A stretch of DNA of 64,000 nucleotides from Corylus avellana (Eukaryota > Streptophyta > Magnoliopsida > Fagales > Betulaceae), in assembly GCF_901000735.1 (NCBI RefSeq), contig NC_081551.1:12663207-12727206 (forward strand). The letters run 5' to 3'. Positions 11,185 to 23,298 of the stretch are shown here, piece by piece. The translations under genes were made by a program, and so were the position numbers. Within the stretch, counting starts at the first letter, position 1; each line of letters opens with the position of its first letter. The notes beneath the pieces were generated by a model. The model was not told the DNA's origin and ran no database searches. It worked only from the letters and a program-made list of their open reading frames with translations.

Positions 11185-12541
11185 TATTCGGCAAGGACTT
11201 CCAAAACCATAAGACAATCTCAAAAAAGTGATTATAAACCTTAAACAAACATCATGTGAATCATTTTCTTTTTTCATTAAAGATACTAAATTGCTTGCCC
11301 AAACCATCCAAACGCCGTACCCAAACTAGTAACAATCTACTTTCTAAGTGTTTTGGTTCAAGTTGACCAAAAATAGAGCCATTGTATTACAATATATGAC
11401 TAATATCATATAAAATTAATCAGAATTCCTGCATAATGTGTACTGGGAATGAAATCACACTTGAGATATGGTAAAAGTCAAATAATTTTGATCCTACACA
11501 AGAAACAGTTACAATAAAAACTTGTTATATGTCCAGTAGGTTTAAGGATTTTATAAGCTTGCCTGTAACTTTTTATTGTAAGAAAACTATACAGATAGAG
11601 GAAAAGAAAAAGGCAAATAAAAGAATAAGCTGCCATGAACTCCAAAATCCTTTATTTGTTGCTGAGAAACAGAGAAATTAACTTTAAATTTTACCTTTTT
11701 TTATTTTTTATTTTCTTTCTAAAGTTGATTATGTTGTATTTATTCATTTGTGTGACTAGCATAATCATTTGTTTAGTTGTAGGTTCTTAATGGGACGGGC
11801 CAAATTTTGTAGACACATGAGAAAACCCTTTACTCTCACCCTATATATAAGTGAAGTTGGTTCATTAGACCTCCATTAGGTCATTATGTGAAAATTAGGA
11901 TCGAGAGAAACTTCGAAAAGACGGCAAACTTAGCTAAACCTCCCAATTCCCAAGGAAAGTCAAATTTTGTTCTCCTTAATTTCCCATTCTGCACAATTAA
12001 AATCCAAGCTTAGGTTAGCTTCAGTAAAATGGATAAAAGACCCCTGAATGAAACAATAGATGTTCTAAAAATTTTATTCCAATCACGAATGACATGTATG
12101 GTTCAAATGTTTGACGTGTGGCATACGACATATAATGATTTCAACTTAAAATTTTATTTTTCTAAAAAAAGAAAGAAATAAAGAAATTTTCACAGCAGAG
12201 CCCTAGTTATGTCTAAATTTTTTAATTTTTAAGGGAAGATGGTTAGCAATAAGTTAAATATCTTTCATGAACTTAAACATGTGTAACGACCTTGTCCATG
12301 TAGTTGTTGTAGGAGAAATTTTAAAGTTGAAATTCAAATTTTTTTCAAAACTAGATTAATTGTTGCATGAAATATTTGAGAAAATTAAAAAATGTTAAAA
12401 GAGGAACATCCAGCCCTTATTCAATGCATGCGATTTCTATCCAAGAATTTAGAGACCCACCTCTGCCGTTTTGGACCACATGCCACTCCAAGATGTGCTT
12501 CAAACATGGAACATGAAACATGGACTATATATATTGTGACC
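11185..12541. other. AT-rich intergenic stretch, no gene seen
   Basis: I see no coding signal, RNA gene or clear repeat end. The first bases after the TAT duplication (from 11188) should continue the Noc1 locus interrupted at 2457, but no family motif is recognisable. Confidence 0.6.
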
Positions 12542-12943
12542 TGTTAAGACAGTTTCCGGCCAATTGGGGGAGTTGATGAATGGGGCAAACAAGGGTGATG
12601 AACAGTGGTTATTATGCACAATAATGGACTTATAATCCAGCAAGTGAGCAAAGCATGAAGAAGAACAAGACAAACTTTTTTTATTTTTTATGAATATGCT
12701 TCCTTTTTCCATTTAGGAAAGATGGTCACCTTTTATACAAACAGGAATTTTTACGGTCTTGGGTTTAAAAAGTAATGTAATCTAATGGTCTTCGGCGGTT
12801 TACAAATGTCCACCGTTCAACTGACTCAAGATTGGTGTAAGACCAAGTTCATCCATGCCAAGACACGTGTGCAGTTGGGGATTGGTCCGGCGTGGCCATG
12901 TCAGGAAGTGGGCCCAGCCTTGCTTGAGAAGACATGGCGCCCA

Positions 12944-14383
12944 TGATAAGTGCTAAAATAATCATATTTTAGCCTCTTAATTTACTTATGCTAGGCTCTT
13001 AGTTTTGTTATTATTTGATGTTTTGTTTCATTTTTGTGTTTTATGTCTTTTTATAGGTTTTTGAAGAAAATGAAGCAATTCTAGAAATTTCAGACTTAAA
13101 GGGCATTTTTGAAAAAAACTAGAGGTCAAGATTGAGCACATGAAAACTAGGCTCGAGCACAGGCATGCGCTCGAGTGCACATACGCCTAGGCTTGAGCGC
13201 AGCAACGCTCGAGCGCCAGAGAGCAAGGAGAAAGCGCAGCCGCGCTCACGCGCACAAAAAGAAGGCTCAAGCGCATAAGCACGAGCGCACACGGGCAAGG
13301 ATCGAACGCAGGCTTGCGCTCGAGTGCACCGCACCTGGGATCGAGTGCACTCATGCGCTGAAGCATCTGAATATACGGCTAAATTCCTTTTTCAACCCAA
13401 ATTTGGTTTTCAAAGTCCTACTTGTACTAGGAAATAAACCTTCGAGTTTATTAGGTTTTCTAGGGCTTCTATGTTTTCCTAAGCTTATAAATAGACCTTT
13501 AAGCCTATAGGAAAAAGGGTGAAAAAGCAGACACAAGTTCTAGAAAAGAACTGAAGGCTAGATCAAAAAGAGGTTAGGCTTTTCTTCTCTTCCACCTTTT
13601 ATTTTGTTATGTAGTTTCTATTTTAATTAGGGCCAGTTTGAAGGCCTAATCATGTCTCTTTAAGATTGTAATATTGGCGCCTTTGCTACAATTATCTTTT
13701 GGGTGGTTAATTTGATTACTTCCTGTTTATTTGAATTCTTCATATGAATGTGTTTGATCATATGCATGTGTTTAGATTTATGTTATTTAAGTCAATTTGG
13801 ATGACCAAGTCCTAGGCTTTATAAAGTGACAAAAGAACCCCATCATAGGTTCTTGAGTTAATCAACATGGGGAACCAAAAGTAGATACCATACCCTAAGC
13901 CTTGTGTGGTTGTCGGTTTCCATAGATTTATACTTCCTTGAAGAACAACTTAGTAGATACCATGTTAAATCCTTTGGGGAAGAAAAGAAGTAGAGTAGAT
14001 ACTATGCCTAGTTTGTTACTTCGGAAAATCAATAGCTTAAAGAGTAGATACCACGCCCTTAGGTTGATAAACATTGAATATCTAGAGATAATTGGAATAT
14101 TAGCATATTGTTAATCTTATTCGAATATGGTTAGTGGTGGATTTCAAAACCCAAATCCTTTTTAGTCTTAGTCTTTTTATTTTATTTCTTTATTTTAATT
14201 CAATCGTGACAATTGTTTTAAATCTGTTAATTAAATAGGAAATTACTTTCGAAGCATAATTTACCCATACTCGTGGGAATGATCTCGTATTTGCCTGCTA
14301 TACTATCGTTTTGATCTTATGCACTTGCGAGTAAAACGTACTAAGTATTCGCCTATTAATTTAGGTGGGTATTTGGCACAACA
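12944..14383 (+). mobile_element. Solo LTR, family 'TGATAAGTGC' (D1), nested in LTR copy A
   Basis: The segment begins TGATAAGTGC and ends GGCACAACA, giving TG...CA ends, and it is absent from the homologous LTR at 25589-26274. It carries a TATA box (TATAAATA, 13486-13493) and, upstream of it, a dense array of CTCGAG/GAGCGC motifs. Downstream there are several AGTAGATACCA repeats (13880-14060). It has no coding capacity. A related but different copy starts at 14914 and a more distant one at 15963. Confidence 0.75.
13130..13350. repeat. Array of CTCGAG / GAGCGC palindromic motifs in an LTR U3
   Basis: At least four exact CTCGAG hexamers and many variants of CTCGAGCGCA lie within 220 bases, irregularly spaced, on a GC-rich island in otherwise AT-rich DNA. 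The array lies 140-350 bases upstream of the LTR TATA box. Not a regular tandem repeat. Confidence 0.75.
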
Positions 14384-14655
14384 ACCCTCACTCTCAAATT
14401 AATGCTCTGCACATGGTAGTTGCCACAACTAGCGAGGGCTACTATTCAGTGGGCTCGCTAAAGGGTGTCCTTGGGGGTGCCACATGGCGAGCTTCTGGGT
14501 CTCGCGGGTTGTGGGGTGACCCACGAACTGTGGCTGTCTTGTCCCTGTGGGCGAGTTATTACGTAGACCCTTCAGTAATACAAGTCAGAAATCAATAAAT
14601 TATAATGACCAATTTTCTCTCTAACATGACCAATGCAATGGTCAAGCCAACTTCA

Positions 14656-14912
14656 AATTAAGCATGTACAACATGAGAAAGTGAGCATGTACCAATTTTC
14701 TGTCTTGTCTTTAATGAACCTGATTTTTTTGTGTCCCGCATCCCTCGGTCTGTTACTCCTGGTGTGGCTCTCGAGTTTGGGCCTGGTGTGACAACTCTTC
14801 ATTTTGTCGCGTTAGGTTGCAGACCCGTTCACCCGCTTGCTCTAACTGGGAGGTAAGGTAGGCTACTTGAGGATTGCTTGGCTTGGAGGTTCCGGTGTCA
14901 TCACTACGTCTG
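14656..14912 (-). pseudogene. Gypsy gag N-terminal fragment
   Basis: On the minus strand, from about 14912, the reading is RRSDDTGTSKPSNPQVAYL, then SQLEQAGERVCNLTRQNEEL, a short coiled-coil with the spacing usual near the N-terminus of plant Gypsy gag proteins. The other side of this gag, with its start and the PBS, appears to lie at 25504-25588, so about 10.6 kb of foreign LTR DNA now separates the two. No zinc knuckle or pol follows before the LTR. Confidence 0.5.
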
Positions 14913-14913
14913 G

Positions 14914-15962
14914 TGTTAAGTGCTGAATAATTCATATTCTAGCCCCTTAATTCACATATGTTAAGCTCTTAGTTTTGTTATTATTTGATGTTTTGCCTTG
15001 TTTTTGTGTTTTTTTGTGTTTGAAGGAAAAGAAAGCATTTCTAGAAAGTTCCATGCTTAAAAGACAATTTGGGAGAAAAGCTGCATGCTATGATTGAGCA
15101 CAAGTACTTAGGCTCGAGCGAAACAGAATAAGGATTGAGGTCATCTACGCTCGATCGCACTAACCATAGAATCGATCACAGCCACGCTCAATCGCACAAG
15201 CATCCAAGCTCGATCGTACAAAGCCTACTATCAACCGTATACATGCTCTCGAGCGCACCAACTTGGGATCAATCGCACTCGAGCGCCCAAATGCGGCATA
15301 AGACCTTTTTCACTCCAAATTGGGTTTTCAGTGTCCTTTTTAGATTAGGAGACTAACTTACGGTTTTATTAGGATTTCTAGGTCTTCTAGGATTCTCATA
15401 ATCATATAAATCGACCTCTATACATTGAGAAAATATACAATTCCAGAGAGGAGAATTTGAGGCTCGATCAAGAAGCATTTTTTGTTTCTTCTTTCCCTTT
15501 TTCGTGTTAGTTTTATTTAAATTATGTGTAGCTAATATTTTAGCTAGGACTCAATTGAAGCCCTAATCATGTCTTGTTAGGATCTCAATATTGGCGCCTT
15601 TGCTGTAATTATCTTTGAGTATTTAACTTGGTTAATTCCTGTTTAATCGAATTCTTCATATGAATATGCTTGACAACCGTACGCATGTGTTTGGATTTTG
15701 TTATTTATGTCAATTTGGATGACTGAGTCCTAGGCATAATAAAGTGACAAAAGAACCTCCTCACGGGTTCTTGGCTTAATCAACATAGGGAACCGGGAGT
15801 AGATACCATGCCTTAAGCTTCATGTGTTTGTCGATTTTCATAGATTTATGCTCTCTTGAATAACAACTTAGTGTAAGACAAAATCCTTTAGGGGAGAAAA
15901 GAATTAGAGTAGACACCTTGTCTAATTCATTGCTTAGGAAAATCAATAGCTTAAGGAGTAGA
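14914..15962 (+). mobile_element. LTR, family D, second copy (truncated)
   Basis: Starts TGTTAAGTGCTGAATAATTC and follows D1 block by block: the CTCGAG/CTCGATCGCA array (15110-15290), a TATA-like TATAAAT (15405-15411) and AGTAGATACCA repeats. It stops mid-LTR at AAGGAGTAGA (15962), exactly where another TGATAAGTG terminus begins. Confidence 0.7.
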
Positions 15963-17057
15963 TGATAAGTGTCGAATGTTGCACATTCAAGCCCCTTAAC
16001 TCGCATATGTTAATTCCTTAGCATTGTTATTTGTTTGATTTTGTATTGTGTTCTTGTTTTCAGGTTTTAAATAAAGATGTAATTAATTCCATTGATTTTG
16101 GGCTTAAAGTATACTTTGAGAAGACCTAGAAGATATGAAGAGGACTTAAATGATGTGGTTAAGTTTAATCAAATCAAGAAAATGATTAAATCGGAATTTC
16201 TCTAATTGGAGTCATAATTGGATTGGATTCAAATTTAGATTCTACACATGTCTCAGTATTTTAATCATAACATTCTCTTCAGGTATTGGATTCAGGTGAT
16301 TCTAACGGCATTAGAAAACTAACTCAACATACTACAAATTATTGTGAAATAAGATTTTCATAATTCAGACGGTTGCTATGCCAAAATTGTCCTGCAATAA
16401 AAGAATATAAATGTGGACGAATCCTATTCCGATTTGTATTAGGATTGCTTCCTAATTTGACTAGGAGACTCAAGTACGATTTTTCTGGGATTCCTACGGC
16501 TTTTAGGACATGTTTTCTCCCTATAAATAACCTCTAAGTTTCAAAAGAATGTGTGCTTAGTTTTAGATAGAAAAGATCTTCTTGGAGGCTTGAAGAGTTG
16601 AAGAGAAGATGAGCATGGCAGGAGGCCATCCCAACACCACCATGAGCGGCTAAACTTGTAATAGGGTGTTGATGTAGCCTTTTTCAAGTAAAAATTGTTT
16701 AATTGTATTTTAACTTGGGATTTTCTATATTATACATGATGGTTGTATAACTATAAGAATTGGTCTTAATGTTCTTAATGTTTATATTCAATAATTATGA
16801 ATTTCTTATCTTGTCTTAGAAAGTCTTTTATATTGATTGAACTCAATCCTTCATATTTTCTGTGACTATGTGAATGATTGTTATACAACGGTTTTAATTG
16901 TCATATGATCAATAAGATTAGATAGCTCATGCCTAGGGAAGACGGATTGTACTACACCCTAGTTTAGTGTAATTTAGGTAGACAGTTCGTACCAACCGAA
17001 GATGGTCTATCTAATTCCTTAATAGTTTACATACAATCAATGGCATAGCATAACATA
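15963..17057 (+). mobile_element. LTR, distant D-family copy (D3), right end missing
   Basis: Begins TGATAAGTGTCGAATG, inserted in D2. TATA box at 16522-16529 (TATAAATA). It shares the general plan of D1 but is diverged. Its homology ends near 17057 where a different LTR (family G) takes over, so its 3' end is lost. Confidence 0.6.
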
Positions 17058-17763
17058 CATCCCTAGTAACGTAGGCCACCCGAGGTCGGACTGGGTCGGG
17101 CTACTAGTGTTATGGATGGTAGCGTACAATGGTCGGAGCACAGGCATTGTATTACTGGTCCCTTAGGATAGCGCCAACCCTGCTGAGAATGGGTAATATC
17201 TCGAGTAGACCATACATGAGAGTTATGACATATAAAGCATTAGTTTTTCCTACATTAAAATACTTAAGCGATTGCCGCTGGGAGTACACTACATTTTATC
17301 AAACCAAACAATATTTTCAAGGTGTATTAACAAGGACAACACCTCTTTTAAATGTTTATCAAAACTGCATGTTTGTTTCTGCTTAATAATAATGAGCTTG
17401 TATCATACCCAATTGTGAGGTTTACTTACTAAGTCATTAGACTTACGCTGTTATTACTCTTATAGGGAGCCTATTACTAGGATTTAGGAGTGGCATAGTT
17501 GTCACAACAGCTTTATCTTACGATTCTTCATACAGTTATTACGTTTGCTTTTTATTATTGATTAGTTGCTCCATGTCTTTATCTTGACGAATATACTTGT
17601 ACGGAAATGTTTATAGCTTTTCTTATATTTATTTCACCTTCCTATGCATTAACTTTGATAATACTTATAGGGGCGATTCCTCATTTAGCCACCAGTTGGT
17701 TTAAGTGGGGTAATTGCTAGTAACCCTGCTACGCTGGCCAAGGCCAATTTTGGGGGCGTTAGA
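17058..17763 (+). mobile_element. Truncated 5' LTR, family G
   Basis: About 705 bases match the 3' third of the complete LTR at 23299-25502, beginning TAACGTAGGCCACCC and ending GGGGCGTTAGA where the other ends GGGGCGTTACA. A methionine-type PBS follows. The first 1.5 kb of this LTR is missing. Confidence 0.75.
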
Positions 17764-17766
17764 GTA

Positions 17767-17778
17767 TGGTATAAGAGC
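17767..17778 (+). other. Primer-binding site, tRNA-iMet type (one mismatch)
   Basis: TGGTATAAGAGC differs by one base from the usual TGGTATCAGAGC complementary to the 3' end of initiator tRNA-Met, and it sits three bases after the LTR end. Confidence 0.75.
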
Positions 17779-20317
17779 ATACGGTCTTGCGGACCAAAGC
17801 TGACAATTTGAGAATAAGCTGCAATACCATAGGTGTAAATCTCAAAGACTGGAGCATAGGATAGACCTAGGTTCCTTGTTTGTTGTTTGATTGAGGTGCG
17901 GGCTATAGTAACAGCCTTCTTAATTGCTCAGTATAGAGTTGAATGGGATCGCCTATTCCACGTTACAGGCACTTGATCCTACTTCACACTCAGATGCGTG
18001 ACAGATGTCAATGCTAGGCAACTGTTCAAGAATGGCCAACAAAGTATGGGCCTTATGCACCCAAATACAAGCCTTGCCTCAGCAAGCATAAGGTTTCAAC
18101 CCGGTCCTTTCAAAGATAGAAATCCCTACATCAATTCCGATTCAAGAAGAGAAGGCCCTAACAGACCCCAAGGATGGCTAAACAATGGCAAAGTGGAAGC
18201 GCCGCAGTGTCTCATCTGTATGAGACTTTCCACCTATTCCTGGAAGGTTTAACCCCTACCATAGTACGAAAAGAAAGCTGGAGATGCACACACACCTGAC
18301 TCAAATTGCGGATGAGTACGCCAAGAAGGAGCAGGAAGAAATCGAACTACTCAAGGCAAGAGCCTTACCAACTGGGCCTGACCGGCAGGAGACTGCTTTC
18401 CTTTCTAGCATTGACAAGGACTACAAAACCCTAATCAAGGACGAAGAAGACCCGTCAAAAGAGTCGACCAGAGAGTGTTAGATGTAGGAGTTGGGTGGCT
18501 TTGGAGTAGGTGGGTTACTAGGTGGCTAGGTTATGCACTGTACTTATCAGTACATTTTGTATGAGGCACCCATGTATTTCTCAAAACGAATTTCGAAAGA
18601 GAAAGAAATTCACTCGTACCTCTCATTTTCTAAAGCAGCTTTCGTGTCAATTTTAATCCCAACTGTCCTTAATTGTTTTAAGGAATACCTTAAACCCAAA
18701 AAATAAAAAAAAATAAAAAATTGCTCTCGAGACGAGCACTCGTACAGAACCCAATGCATCATTCTTTTAAAAATAGCCAAGCACTCATTTTAATCTATTT
18801 TCTGCACTTTCTCTCATTTTCTCCCAACCCAAACACTTTCAAGAAGATTTTCGGCCGTGTCTCTCCAAGAATCAAAGCTCATTTCATCTTTTTAACAACA
18901 TGGTACGTGATTTCAACATTTTAAATTCAAAAATTCTAGTTTTATGATTTTAGGGTTTTGAGTTGGATTTTTATTTTCATGCATTGCATGACATTTAGCT
19001 AGATTGGTTGTGGACTAGGATCATGCTCTATGGTAGGCACATGTGCTTAGGACCACTTTTTCATTTAAAATCATCACACATTCAAATTTGGGAATTTTTT
19101 CCCAAATTCGAAATCTTCAAATTTTCTTGCCCTAACCATGTGATTGATGCATGGGTTATAACCTAAACATCCTTATATTGACTTAGAAACAAAACCCGCT
19201 GCTTTGACCATTTTGGACAAACCCGAAACCTAGCTTTGGATTGGGGAATTTTGCCCTAAATTCGAAGTTTAATTTTTATGGTCACCATTGGACTCTATGG
19301 GCCAATTGAGGCCCAAAACCTCTAATTGAAACCCCGATCTAAGCTTTTGATCGATTGGATTCAGGAGTTTTTGCCTGAATTCCAAAATTACCAAAATGCC
19401 CCGCACGTTCAAATTAAGGGTTGTCCTAACTTGGGGACGACCTAATTTCATCATAGGATTAGGCCTGCCAACTAAATAAAACCTCAAACCTTCCCATTGA
19501 AGGCCTAACTTATGAACCTAGCCATTGAATTTTGAAATTTCTATTCAAACCCTAAATAACTAAAATACCACTAAGACCTAGACCTGAAATTCTGTGGCTG
19601 TTCAATCACCCGGTGTTCTCGCATTTTGAGGTTGCCAATATTTTTGGATTACCTAAGGAAAATATTTCGGTATTTTGAGCTTACCCTAAGGGCATCTTTG
19701 CTAGCGATAGCCCATCTTGACATTAGAGGTCAAACCTGATGTTTAAGCTTACCATTAGTTGGTCGATCATTTGATCAAGTTTCCAATCAACGGGCCAACC
19801 TCATTTTTCAACTCTGCTAGTTTTATTTTTGAACACCCCTCGCTGTTCTAATGGTTACTTGCACTCTTTTTAGCACTAAGGGAAAGGGGTAATTTCTGTT
19901 TTTTGGAATTAGGTCATCTCTATTGTCGTTAGATGTATTAAGGCTGCACTTAGAATTTATAGTAACGGTTTGATCCGATGCAGGATATGGCACAGACCAA
20001 AGCTAGTATGGCAACTTCAACAACCTCCTACTCGAGCCACCGTAGGAGCCTAGCCCAGCTTCAGGAGGCTCAAGAGCCCAATTCTAACCCAGATTATGAG
20101 ATGGATGACATAAGGGACGCGGCCCATGACCCTGAGGCTACAGATTTGGAGAGCACTGACACTAAGAGCGACAATGACCAGCAAGACTACGATGATACCC
20201 GCTTTAGAGTTGCCAAAGTTGAGCGCCGATACAACAGCAGTCGCAACATCATTGTAGAAAGAAGGATGGATGTGCCCGACGTAGGCCAACTGCTGCTGAA
20301 ATAGTTCAGGAGTATAG

Positions 20318-22560
20318 TGACCTAAATAATTAACTAAATTTAGGTAGCTTAGTTAGAGGCTTAATTTGGGTTTTGGGCCAGTAAGGACAACTAAACGGGC
20401 ACTTTCAAAAATTTTAACTTTTTGACTGTACTTACGCCCAATAGTACCGTACGTACACTCTTGTCTTTAGTGAAGGATGTACCTAGTGGGACCACCGTAC
20501 GTACACCTATAAAAAGTACAAGGACATATGCTTGAGGATCACCCAAATGTATGCTACTTTTTGGAAAACCCCTGGATAATACCTAGACATACACTAGAGC
20601 CTTTGGACCATTGGATAAATAGTACCGGACGTACGCCTCAATAGTATCAGACGTCCGCTACTTTTCAAAATAGTTGGTAGCCCCCTCTGCTTTTTCTCAC
20701 CTATAAATACCCCTTACCAGTCACCATTTCACGCCCATTCTTCACTCGGGCTCTCTCAAACCCTATGTGAGTGTGTTCTTGTGAGTTAAGTGAGTTTTGT
20801 GGTGGAAGGAGGTGATTCTTTGGCTTCAAGGAGGCAACCTTCTAAGCTCTGGTCATTGCTTAAATCGTTATGCTCTTTTATTGCTTTCAAACTGGCTTAG
20901 TTGTTGAGTTTCTAGCTAGGTTATGCTTTAATCTTGATTTGAGATGGGTTAGTGTTTCGTCTTTATCGAACATGTTTTCGTATGCATGAAGGTATCATTT
21001 TGAGATAGGAAGTCTTAGAATGCCTTTTGGTAACCTTAGAAATTGGTTTGGGAGGACAGGGGGATGCATGGACAAAAAGAGGTTCCACCTAAAACCTTTT
21101 GGGCGGATGCATGGCCTCGAGCCCAGACTTACGATCATAAAGTTTCCAAAGAACGCTATTTTGGCCAGCCGTCCGACAGCTCATGTTTTCATGCTCTAGG
21201 GTTGTTTTAGTCAGACTTAGGACTAGTAGAAGGTTTTCCACATATTGGAGAACCCGGACCGTTTGGAGGAATACTTGGAGACTTTGTTCGACCCAAGTGA
21301 GTTTTAACTCACATAATACTTGCCATTATTTTTCCCGCATTCACACGAATATTTTATGTGCCAAAACATGCATATTTGCAACTCTCACGATATACACTTT
21401 GTTGCACATGAACTCTAGCTTTAGTGAAAAATGTTGTGATGAATATGTTAAAGAAAGTGAGACTTGTAAAAGCATGCATGTAAAATACAGACAAGATTAA
21501 TTGCATCGTATGACATGGTACACCGATACGTGCAGGATCACAGCTATGGGCTTACTATACATGTTAACTTTATGGTCAAATGTGTGTGTTGTTATGTGGG
21601 CTTTGGGTCCAATGGTTTCTTGATCGGCGCAGCCATTCCCTAATGGTTGGTTACTACAAGACGTACATCATTAGTGGTGTGGACCACCCAAGGTCAGACT
21701 CGGGCATGCCACTTGTGTTATGACCGGTAGCGTACAATATTCGGGGCATCGGTGTTGTATTACAGGTCACTTGGGACAACGCCAACCCTGCTAAGAAGGG
21801 TTAATATCTCGAGTAGACCATATTATTGAACTATTACTGTTACTCTATATCATATGCATATATCATATATTTACATCATACTTATGGAAAACTGTCATTA
21901 TTGAAATGTTGCATACTTTATAAAATAGAGTTCATCACTAAACCGGCATGGGTGTTATCTGTGTGAACATTCACGAAGTCTTTAGACTTACCTCCTTTAT
22001 TTTATGTTTTCCCCCTCCATTACGAATAATTGTGCGGTTTAGCTATCCTAGGCAAGGATGCCTTCGGACCAGACATGGGTGATTACACAGGACCTGATCC
22101 GAGTCATTTTTGAGGATATGGACTCAATTTGGTTGAAGTCCATGTGGGATGACGGAGGAACTACCCGAGTAGAGATGATCGAGATTATTATTTCTTTAGC
22201 ATTGCTTAAGCTTAAGATTTGATTTGTTGATCTTTTGTGTGACAATTCTGATTTGGGATATAATCCTTGTATTTTGATGATGGTCTAATGACCGTACATT
22301 TGGTATCTATCTTTTATATTATGAGGAATTATGTTTGCTCTGGTATATGAATGTGTTATTGCTTTGCTATTATTCTCTATTCCTATAGTTTAGAAGCCTT
22401 TCGCTGAGGTCTCTCGCTTATGAGAGGTTGTGATCCCTAAGTCTTGTCCCGTAAAGGATAGGGCTGGGAAACAAACCATGGAGTCAATTACCAGTTAATT
22501 GATTTGCCCATTAAGGTCGTTATAGGGAGTTTTTTGCGAGCCTACCTGCCCTTTTGGATG
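20318..22560 (+). mobile_element. LTR-like segment H with CGTACG motif array
   Basis: Has a promoter-like layout: repeated ACCGTACGTACAC-type motifs at 20440-20670, TATAAATA at 20702-20709, then a transcribed-like region. Bases 21658-21825 match the G-family LTR (GACAACGCCAACCCTGCTAA). Exact ends are uncertain. Confidence 0.45.
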
Positions 22561-23288
22561 ACGACCGGCTTGTATACCACGTGATGATCAGTCGAGTTCT
22601 TCCGGTCAAGAATCTCGCCACTATCACATAAGATAGGATTCTTTGCCTTTACGCCCTTCTAACTAGGAGCACCATCGACTACGAGCGCCACGAACACCAA
22701 GGGTGGCACCAGGAGGACGCACAACTGATGGAGCCTCCTCATCAACACCAACGAACGACCTTGATCACGAGCGTACCTATAGCACACTCAATGGACTTCA
22801 ACAGTCTATAGGTAGTCTCACCTCGGAGCTAGGGAAACTATTGATGGCTTTCAAGACGACATTCCAGGATCACTCCCGCAGATTCACAGTCACATGACAG
22901 GAACCCTGCTCGACATGCATGCGGAGCCTAAGTATCAACCTAGGAAGAGGGAGCCCTAGCACGCAAGGCACCCCGGGTCGAAGATTAGCGGAGCGCAAAC
23001 GACCTCGTTCGTAGGACAATTTCTATAGATTTTTGCTTGGTTAGTTGTTTGTACATATTTTGCTATGCTTGGTGATGGAAATGTTGTATGTATGCGATTA
23101 TTTCTTTTCTTTTCTTTCTTTCCTTGGATTTGATTATGCATGCCTATAACTTACCGATCTTTTTAAAACCATATGTTTCTTTTCAAACCATTCTCTTCTA
23201 TCCTAACTTTTAATTGTTTTAAAAACCTTCTCCGTTGAGAGGATCTTGTTTATTACTAAAAACAAATTTCGATGACATAATTTTTATA

Positions 23289-23298
23289 AGGGGGAAAG
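23289..23298 (+). other. Polypurine tract of G-family element
   Basis: AAGGGGGAAAG-type purine run immediately precedes the TGTAATACC start of the LTR, the expected site of plus-strand priming. Confidence 0.8.

Larger units (their letters stand above)
12542..14655 (-). mobile_element. LTR of a Gypsy-like element (copy A), split by a younger LTR
   Basis: Sequence 12542-12943 plus 14384-14655 is the same LTR as 25589-26274: shared blocks include GGCCAATTGGGGGAGTTGATG, split here as GGCCAATTGGGGGAG and TTGATGAATGGGG, and AAGGGTGTCCTTGGGGG. Oriented on the minus strand it starts TGAAGTTGGC and ends CTTAACA. Copy A is interrupted by a 1440-bp unrelated LTR at 12944-14383; comparison with copy B shows the interruption point precisely. 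No matching target duplication is seen outside it. Confidence 0.75.
17764..23298 (+). mobile_element. Internal region of G-family LTR element, no pol recognised
   Basis: Lies between a truncated LTR with PBS and a PPT plus full LTR. I could not find reverse transcriptase, integrase or RNase H motifs in any frame. Weak coding-like stretches occur at 17998-18481, 19978-20304 (108 codons, acidic, ending RNIIVERRMDVPDVGQ) and 22703-22897, none assignable. At 20318-22560 a further LTR-like segment is embedded. The element is best seen as a non-autonomous or gutted large LTR element. Confidence 0.55.

Noticed and set aside
13119..13510. Arg/Ala-rich plus- and minus-strand frames in the D1 LTR
   Set aside because: Produced by the CTCGAGCGC-type motif array; no family resemblance and no splice context.
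19978..20304. Host gene of 108 codons (acidic, MQDMAQTKASMATSTTSYSS)
   Set aside because: Lies inside the G-family LTR element between its PBS and PPT; best taken as element-encoded or chance. The ending RNIIVERRMDV is weakly like plant transposon proteins but not enough to name.
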